From positions 1 to 64,000 of the forward strand of contig NZ_MAUJ01000014.1 in the NCBI RefSeq assembly GCF_001696455.1: a DNA stretch of 64,000 bases. Reading direction: 5' to 3'. The notes under the pieces were generated by a model. The model had not been told where the DNA came from, searched no databases, and was given only the letters and a program-made list of their open reading frames with translations. Both the position numbers and the translations under genes were made by a program. Below are positions 26,431 through 35,400 of this stretch, piece after piece (positions within the stretch are counted from its first letter, which is position 1; each line of letters starts with the position of its first letter). This DNA comes from Pseudoalteromonas luteoviolacea. Its GTDB lineage: Bacteria; Pseudomonadota; Gammaproteobacteria; Enterobacterales; Alteromonadaceae.

Positions 26431-29400
26431 ATGAAGTTTGAGACATTGCCGCTCTCACTGATACAACAGGATATTTATTTTGATCAGATGAACTTTGGTC
26501 AAAGCCCACTCTACAATGTTGGGGGTTACATTCATTTACCCAGTATTGATATTGATAGAATAACCTGCGCGCACAAGAAGTTAGTTATGAATCATGATGT
26601 GTTTGGCCTTCGCATCACATTTGATGGTTCAGACGTAACACAACATATATCACATGAGCGAAACTTGGATTTGCCCATTGTTGATTTGTCTCATCATGAC
26701 GACCCACAACGAGCTGCTTCTCAGTGGTTAAACACACATTTCCAAACGGTTATTCCAATCGATGATAACGAGCTCTATAAAGCGACACTGCTGAAGCTGA
26801 GTGATGACCTTTGGTTCTATGTTGGCTTAGCGCATCACATCATGATGGATGGTTGGGGTTTTGCAAACTGGGCTGAACGCTTGGGCAGTTATTACATGAG
26901 TGGCGAGGAGCCAGTAACAAAACCTTGGTCTGCAGTCATTGAGAATGAGCAAAACTACCTAAATAGTGCACGTTATCGCAAAGATAAAGACTACTGGGCC
27001 TCGGAGTTAGCAAGCTGTCCCAAACCATTTTTAACCCCGTATTACAACACCAACAGTGAAAGTAAGTCCGTATTCAAAAGTGAACGTTTAATTGCTGATA
27101 TACCAGAGCAAAGACACCAGGCGATAAGCGAACGGGCCAAAGAGTTAGATATCCCCATTGCCCAGCTCTACCAAGTCATACTGGCCAATTACTTTGCAAC
27201 CGTTTATAAGCTTGATGAAATCGTTATTGGCACCCCCGTACATAACCGGCGCGACAAGCTAGACAAATCCATGCTGGGGACTTTCATCAGTGTGGTGCCA
27301 CTGCGCATTCAGTTTGACAATGAACAATCTCAACAAGCACTGTGTGAACAAGTTTCCAAGCGGATCAGGAGTAACTTTAGGCATCAGCGTTTTCCACTCG
27401 GGGAAATGATGCGAACGCTTGCAACTGATATGTTCCAAATCAAATACAGCTATTTGAGTGTTGATAGTCACTTAGATTTTGATGGTAAGCCGGCTCATTT
27501 AGTATATCAAAGCCATGATCATGAGCAGACTCCCTTAATGTTCACGCTGTGGGAATACAGTGATTCACATACTCAATTGCAGGTAGATCATAACTTAGCC
27601 TACTTCAACAAGGCAGATATGACGGTGTTAGTTGAGGAATTTTTCAAGTTTGTCGATACCTTCTTGGCGATCTCCATTGATGATTTCTCACGCGTGAGAC
27701 AAAATGAGACTGAGCCAAATCTTTATAACACCGGTCGAATGCATCTACTCAATTACTGGCAGGGATATCTTAAAGACATACCACAATCACACAACCTCCC
27801 ATTGGACAGAAGTCGACCTTCAATTCAAAACTATCAAGCGGGTGTACATCAGGGGCAATTAGGTGCCGATTTAAGTAAGGCGTTGTCAGACTACTGCACC
27901 GCGCTGGAGATCTCTGTACCGCTCTTAATCCACTCAGTCTTAAGTATATTGACCGCCAGAATGAGTGCCAGTGATCATGCGCTCATAGACTTAGACATCA
28001 CCGCTCCCGCTCATGCCAAGCATGGCTTGCTGCATACACATTTGAGCGACGGACTGTTGTTTGAACAATTGCTCGCAGTACATAAACAAACACTATACGA
28101 TACCCAGTTAACCCCTCTGCCAGAAACACATTTGTTGCAGTTACTCGCGATACCACACACCCCCAGTCATAAAAACATATATCAACTCGGTGTTACGGAC
28201 AGTGAGCCACCGCCACTCACCCATGCGGATAACCAACTAGATATACGTTTACACATCATCCATGACCAAACATCAACCAAACTGCACTGGCGCTATGATA
28301 CGTCGCTTTTTGACGAATCAACCATTGCGTACTTGCAGGCACTACTGCTTCAACTCACCGAGGCCGTATTAGACAATCCAGAAAAAGAGGTCACGTCATA
28401 CACGCTGCTTTCAGCGTCTACCACAGACACCATGTTGTCTGCTTGGAATGACACCAAGGTAGATTGGCCTAGTCATTCGCACTGCCTCCATACTCTATTT
28501 GAACAACAAGCAACATTAACGCCCAATGCACTGGCAATTCAATGTGAACAAGGTACGTTAAGTTATCAGGCGCTCAGTGAACGCAGTGATGCGCTTGCAC
28601 ATTACCTCGTCAGTCAGGGTGTGGTACCAGAGCAACCCGTCGGCATTTGCCTTTCTCGTACAGCGGATATGATGGTCGCGGTATTGGCCGTATTAAAAGC
28701 AGGTGGTGCATATGTGCCACTCGATCCGAGTTTCCCTGAAGCAAGGCTTAATTATATGGTGACTCATAGTGGGGCAAACATCATCCTCACAGAGCGCACC
28801 TATCAACACACGCTATTTTCCCCTCATAATGAATATGTTGTTTGCTTGGACGATGCCGCTATTCAATCGCAAATAAACAGCATGGATCGGGAGGGCGGCT
28901 TACCAGAGGTCGATAATAAACAGCTTGCGTATATCATGTATACCTCCGGTTCCACAGGCAAGCCAAAAGGTGTCATGGTTGAACACGCATCTGTACAAAA
29001 TATAATCAATAGTATGGCATCAGAACTCTCGGTTACTGCACAAGATAAACAGCTAGCAGTCACCACCTTGTCTTTTGATATTTCTGTACTAGAGCTGTTC
29101 TTACCCTTGCTTAATGGCGCCAGCGTATATATTGCCAGCCAGCAAGAAGCGAAAGATCCGCAGTGCTTACTCGATATTTTATCTCGTCAGGAAATCACTA
29201 TGATGCAGGCAACGCCTGCAACATGGCAAATGATGCTGGTAGCGGGGTGGCAGCAACAGACACCATTGAAAATGCTGTGTGGCGGCGAAGCATTACCCGA
29301 TGCGCTGGCACAAGAGCTCCTCGCACAAAGCCCCACGCTATGGAATGTATATGGCCCAACCGAAACCACCATATGGTCAACGTTTAAACAAGTAGAGCAG

Positions 29401-32400
29401 CACTTTTCAAAGCCCAATTTAATAGGTAAGCCGATAGCCAATACTCAGGTCTACGTATTGGATAGTCACATGCAACCAGTGCCGGTTGGGGTGCCAGGCG
29501 AGCTCTATATCAGTGGTCAAGGTTTGGCCCGAGGTTACTGGTCCCAAGCGGAGTTAACCGCTCAGCGTTTTGTCAATAACCCTTTTAAAGGCAACGCGCT
29601 CATGTATCGCACCGGCGATCTGGTTCGCTGGCTGCCTGATGGCCAACTGCAGTTTATTGCGCGTATTGATAGCCAAATCAAATTACGAGGTTATCGTCTA
29701 GAGCTGGGAGAGGTTGAGAGCTGTTTAAATGACCTCGAGGATATATTTGAAGGGGTGGTTGCTTGCATTAATAACAGTCAGCCAGATGCTTATTTAGCGG
29801 CTTATTTCACAACCAAAGATAATCAACAAGCCTCCGTGGAGTCGCTAAAAACGCAACTGGCGTCGCAACTTCCTTCCTACATGGTGCCAGAGGTGTTTGT
29901 TGAACTCGATGCAATGCCACTTACTGCAAATGGCAAAATTGACAGAAAAGCGTTACCAACGCCCGATCTCCAGCACTTTGCCCAGCAAGTATACGTTGCA
30001 CCGAGAAATGAATTGGAAACCCAGCTATGTGATATTTGGCAAACCGTGTTGAACGTTGAACGTGTGAGTGTAACCGATAGTTTCTTTGCACTAGGTGGCC
30101 ACTCGCTCACCGCGACAAAAGCCATCAGCGCAATCCGCCAGGTGTTAGGCCTAAACGTATCGGTAAAAAGCATTTTTGAACATCCAAGCGTTGAAGCATT
30201 TGCCATCGCCCTCGCAGATCAGCGTGATGAACTAACACGACCCGCACTTGAAGTGGCTGGGCGCGATAATCCATTGCCGCTTTCTTTTTCTCAGCAACGC
30301 CTTTGGTTTGTCGATCAAATTCACAGTGGCAGTGCGCAGTACAATATGCCAGGTGCTTTCTTACTGGAAGGAGCGCTAGATACTCAACACTTCGAACATG
30401 CCATTATTCAGATCATCCAACGCCATGAAGTGTTGCGCACCTGTTTTGTTAAATCAGAAGGTAAGGCACGGCAGGTTATTACCCAACAATTCTCGGCTCC
30501 CATTACCTACACGGACTTCACAGAAGAAAGCAACCAAGAACTGGCAGTGAAAACATTGCTGCAAGCAGAAGCCGACCGCGAGTTCGACCTTTCATCTGAT
30601 TTAATGTTACGCGTGCACTTGGTCAAATTAGACCCTGCTCGTCATGTTGCATTATTCGTACTTCATCATATCGCTGCTGACGGATGGTCTGTGGATCTAC
30701 TCAGCCAAGAGTTCAGTCGATTTTATAACGCGTCGTGCAACGCAGCTGAACCCGATCTCCCAGCACTGTCGGTGCAATATGCTGATTACGCGATTTGGCA
30801 ACAAAGTTGGTTACAAGGGGACTACTTAGAAAGTCAACTTGAATACTGGCAATCTCAACTCGCGGGGATCCCTGAAGTACATAGTTTGCCACTTGATTTT
30901 GAACGAAGTTCACAAGAGCAGTTACATTGTGGTGTATCTACGCACCGCATTTCCGACACCCTATATACTAAGATGAAACAGTTCTGTGACACGCATAATG
31001 CGACGTTGTTTATGCTGTTAGAAACCGTCTTAGCCATATTGATACATCGTTACAGTAGAGAAGACGATGTTGTGATTGGTACCGCCATTGCAGGTCGAGA
31101 TCAGGCCGAACTAGAGCCACTTATCGGCTTCTTCGTCAATGATTTGATCATCAGAACTCAGTTCAATGAGCAGGACTCATTTCTAGACCTACTGGGATGC
31201 AACAAAAATGCCATACTGGATGCTTACGCCCATCAACACGTGCCGTTCGAAATGCTGGTTGAGAGGTTGGCACCAAATCGCGACCTTCGCTATAACCCAC
31301 TGGTGCAAATCAAACTTGATTTGCACACACACACAGTGCAAAACCTAGCGTTGAACGACATTCAATCTCAAATATTACCAATCATTGAACCGTACTCTCG
31401 CTATGATTTGTACATCAGCGCGACTCAAAGCGAAGCACAATTGAGTTTTGATTGGCTATTCAGTAAAGAGATATTCAAAGCTGAGTCAGTGCAACGCATG
31501 GCGAATAACTTTGAGGCCTTATTGGATGCGCTGATCTCTTCGCCATCACACCAGGTTAACTCGGTTTCAGCGCTCACACAGCACGAACAAGTGAAGCTCA
31601 TTAAAGAGTGGAATAATCACAGAGTGAACTACGATATCCCTGATACCGTTCACCATGTCTTTGAGCAGCAAGTGCAACGAACACCTGAGGCAATCGCAAT
31701 TTCATCGCCCGATGGCAACATGAGTTATGCGCAGCTGAATGAAGAAGCAAACCAAGTGGCGCATTTTCTAAATGCTCAGAAAGTAGGTAACGGCGCACCT
31801 GTTGCGCTATGTGTCGAACGTTCAATGGAAATGCTCATTGGTTTACTGGGTATTTTAAAGGCCGGCTGCTGCTATGTGCCATTAGAACCTAGAAACCCAG
31901 ATGAGCGTATTCTGCATATGCTAGAGGACTCTGGCGCTCAGGTTGTATTGACAGACAGTGAGCTCATGGCAGAACTGCCATTCGATGATATTTTAGCGAT
32001 ACCACTCGATGAGCAGATGCGTGATTTACTCATGGGTGCTCAACCGACCAGCAATCCAACCAAAGATGAAGCCAGTACCCTTGCCTATATTATGTACACA
32101 TCTGGCTCGACTGGATTGCCAAAAGGCGTGATGGTACCCCATGCAGGGGTCGTTAATTACCTTCAATATGCCGCGACTAACTATTTTGATGCAGAGACCA
32201 GCGCGGGCATTGTCAGTGGCCCACTGGTATTTGACGCCACCTTAACAACGCTATTGTCTCCGCTGTTTGCGGGCAAAACCATTGAACTGTTGCCTGATGA
32301 TGAAAACGTAATAAGCCATTTAGCTAAACAGATCTCGCGTACAGATACGCAGTTGCTATTTAAAATAACCCCTGCGCACTTAGATGCCCTAGTGGCGCAT

Positions 32401-35400
32401 GGCATATTGAGCACAGGTCACGATATTGCACATACGGTGGTGGTTGGTGGCGAACAGTTAACCTCTAAAACGTTGGCACCTTGGTTGCAGCATTTCCCAG
32501 AAGTCGGCTTTATCAATGAGTATGGTCCAACCGAAACGGTGGTAGGGTGCAGTGTTTATCGTGTGAAAGGCCAGCTTTCTGATACTATCAAAGGGGGCGC
32601 AATCCCCATTGGCAAGCCGATAGCCAACACCCAGCTGTATGTTCTTAACGATGCGTTACAAGTTCAGGCGACAGGCGCGATTGGCGAACTCTATATTGCC
32701 GGTCATGGCGTTGCACATGGCTATCACAATAAAGAGGCGCTGACGTCCACAAGCTTTATTAAAGCCCCAGCCCATCTACAAGCCAGTTCTGAATATATCT
32801 ATCGCAGCGGGGATTTAGTGAAGTGGCTAGACGATGGTCAACTAAGCTACATCGGACGTATAGATGAACAAGTAAAACTGCGTGGGTTCCGCATCGAGCT
32901 GACAGAGATAGAGCATAAGCTGGGCAGCTTAGAGGGCGTCGGTGAATGTATTGTGTTGTGCCTGGATGAAAATGGCGAGAAACGTCTTGTCGCATACTTG
33001 ACCCTCAGTGATCCGATTGATGTCGAGGATGACGACGCATTTGTAGAATTTAAGCGGGCACAGGTAAAAACCCTTAGAACACACCTCAAAGCGCAGCTAC
33101 CAGCTTACATGATCCCGAGTGTATTTGTGTTCTTAGAGCGATTCCCTCTAACGACCAATGGTAAATTAGACAAAAAAGCGCTCCCAGCCCCCAGTGAAAG
33201 CGACTTACAAAAAACAGACTACATCGCACCACGCAATGAAGTGGAAAAAGTGCTATGTGAGATTTGGGAGCAAGTGCTGGGTCTCGAAGAGGTTGGCATT
33301 GAAGACAATTTCTTTGCACTTGGCGGCGATTCGATCATTGCGATTCAAATCTCATCCCGAGCGGGACAACATGGTTTAGCCATGTCAGTACGACAAATGT
33401 TTGAGTACCAGACAATCGCCGAGCTCAGCCAACATATAGAGCAAGATGCGCACACCTCGCACGCCGAACAAGACGAGCTGCAAGGTACTATGGCGCTGAT
33501 GCCAATACAGCAACAGTTCTTCGACTGGCAGTTTGCAGCGCCCCATCACTTTAATCAGTCTGTTTTGTTATCGGCACCAGCGCACTTTGATGGACTGGCT
33601 CTAAAAGCATTATTTATTGCATTGTTGACACGTCATGACGCGCTGCGATTGCGTTTCACTTCCGTGCAACCAACGCGCCACCAAGCCAACTTTGTTCAGT
33701 TAAATGAGCACATGCTTGAGCAATCTAGCATAGTGCATGACTTAAGTGGTTTGGACCATCACGCATATTTTGAACAACTGCATACACTGTGTAAGCAGCA
33801 CCAGACTCAATTGAACTACACAGATGGCCCGATCATCAAAGCCGTGTTGTTTACATCAGATGATAAAGCCATTGGCAATCGCATTTTCTTTGTGTGTCAT
33901 CATTTAGTGATTGATGGGGTGTCTTGGCGTATATTGCATCAGGATTTGGCGCAATTTTGGCAGCAATGGGAGCGCGATACTCACCATGCCACCAATATCG
34001 TATTGGATGCCAAAACGTCCTCATATCGACAGTTTGTTGAAGCACTGACAGCGTACGCACACACTGAGCAAATACAATCACAACGTCCATACTGGTTACA
34101 ACAAGCTTGCGCAGCCGTTCCGGCGTTACCTGATCACCACAGCGGCGTCTCTTCGAATACACAGATCACGTTAAGTGCAGAAGATACCACGGCATTATTG
34201 GGCGAGTGCAATAGACCGTACCGCACCCAAGTCAATGAAATTATGCTCGCGGCCTTGAGTTTGGCATGGCAGAAGTGGGCAGGGGCATCGCGCATGCGGA
34301 TCCTGCTTGAAGGTCATGGTAGAGAAGAGGTTGACGCACATACCGATGTCAGCAGCACTATCGGCTGGTTTACCACATTGTTCCCGCTGGTACATGAAAT
34401 TCCAGAAGGCGGTGACATCGCGGCTGCAATTATGCAGAGCAAAGCCTCGTGTCGTGCGGTTCCAAACAAAGGTATCGGCTTTGGCGCACTGCGTTATTTA
34501 GTCGATGATAGCGAATTTTCTGACGCCGTCGCAAACGTTGAGCAGGATGCCATTGTATTTAACTATCTTGGACAAGTTGATAATGGGAGTCAATCAAACA
34601 GTGTGTTCCCTATCGCCCCAGAGTTTGACAAGTTAGCAGCGCAAGACAACATTGCAGCCGCTAACCATCAAACGGCACCGTTAACGCTCAATGGTATGGT
34701 CAGCCAAGGGGCGCTGCAATTCACCCTCATTGGATCTGCGCAATTTAGCCGTGAACAGGTTGATACCCTCGCACAATTATTTAAAGAGGCATTAGTATCA
34801 TGCGTGAGACATTGTCAACACGCACACGCACAGCTCACTGTGGACGATTTTCCAAATTCGACACTGAACAACACGGAACTGACGCAGCTTAACAAGGCTT
34901 ATCCGACCCTCGACAAGCTTTATATCACCACACCGACACAATCGGGTATGTTGTTCCATGGCTTACTAGATGGCAACGGAAGCACCTACACAGGTCAGAC
35001 ATTCTGTGACTTAGTAGGCGATGTCCACATCGAGGCATTTAAGGATGCCTGGCAACAAGTCGTTGAGCGTCATGATATTTTGCGCACCTGCTTCACAGCG
35101 CTCGATGGGGTGCAAATGCATCAGGTTGTCACCAAGCAAACCCAAATCCCGTTTATTGAACTGGACTGGAGTCATAAAGGTGCGGACGTACTAGACCAAG
35201 CATTGGCTGATTATAGAGCGCAAGATAAAGCACAGAGTTTTGACTTTGAAACACCACCATTAACGCGCATCACCCTGATCAAGCTATCGCAAGAGCGCTA
35301 CCACTTTGTCTGGTCCCACCATCATACTTTGTTGGATGGCTGGTGTTTACCGATTGTGTTTACAGAGGTGCTGGCGAGTTACGAAGCTTTGATAAAAGGC

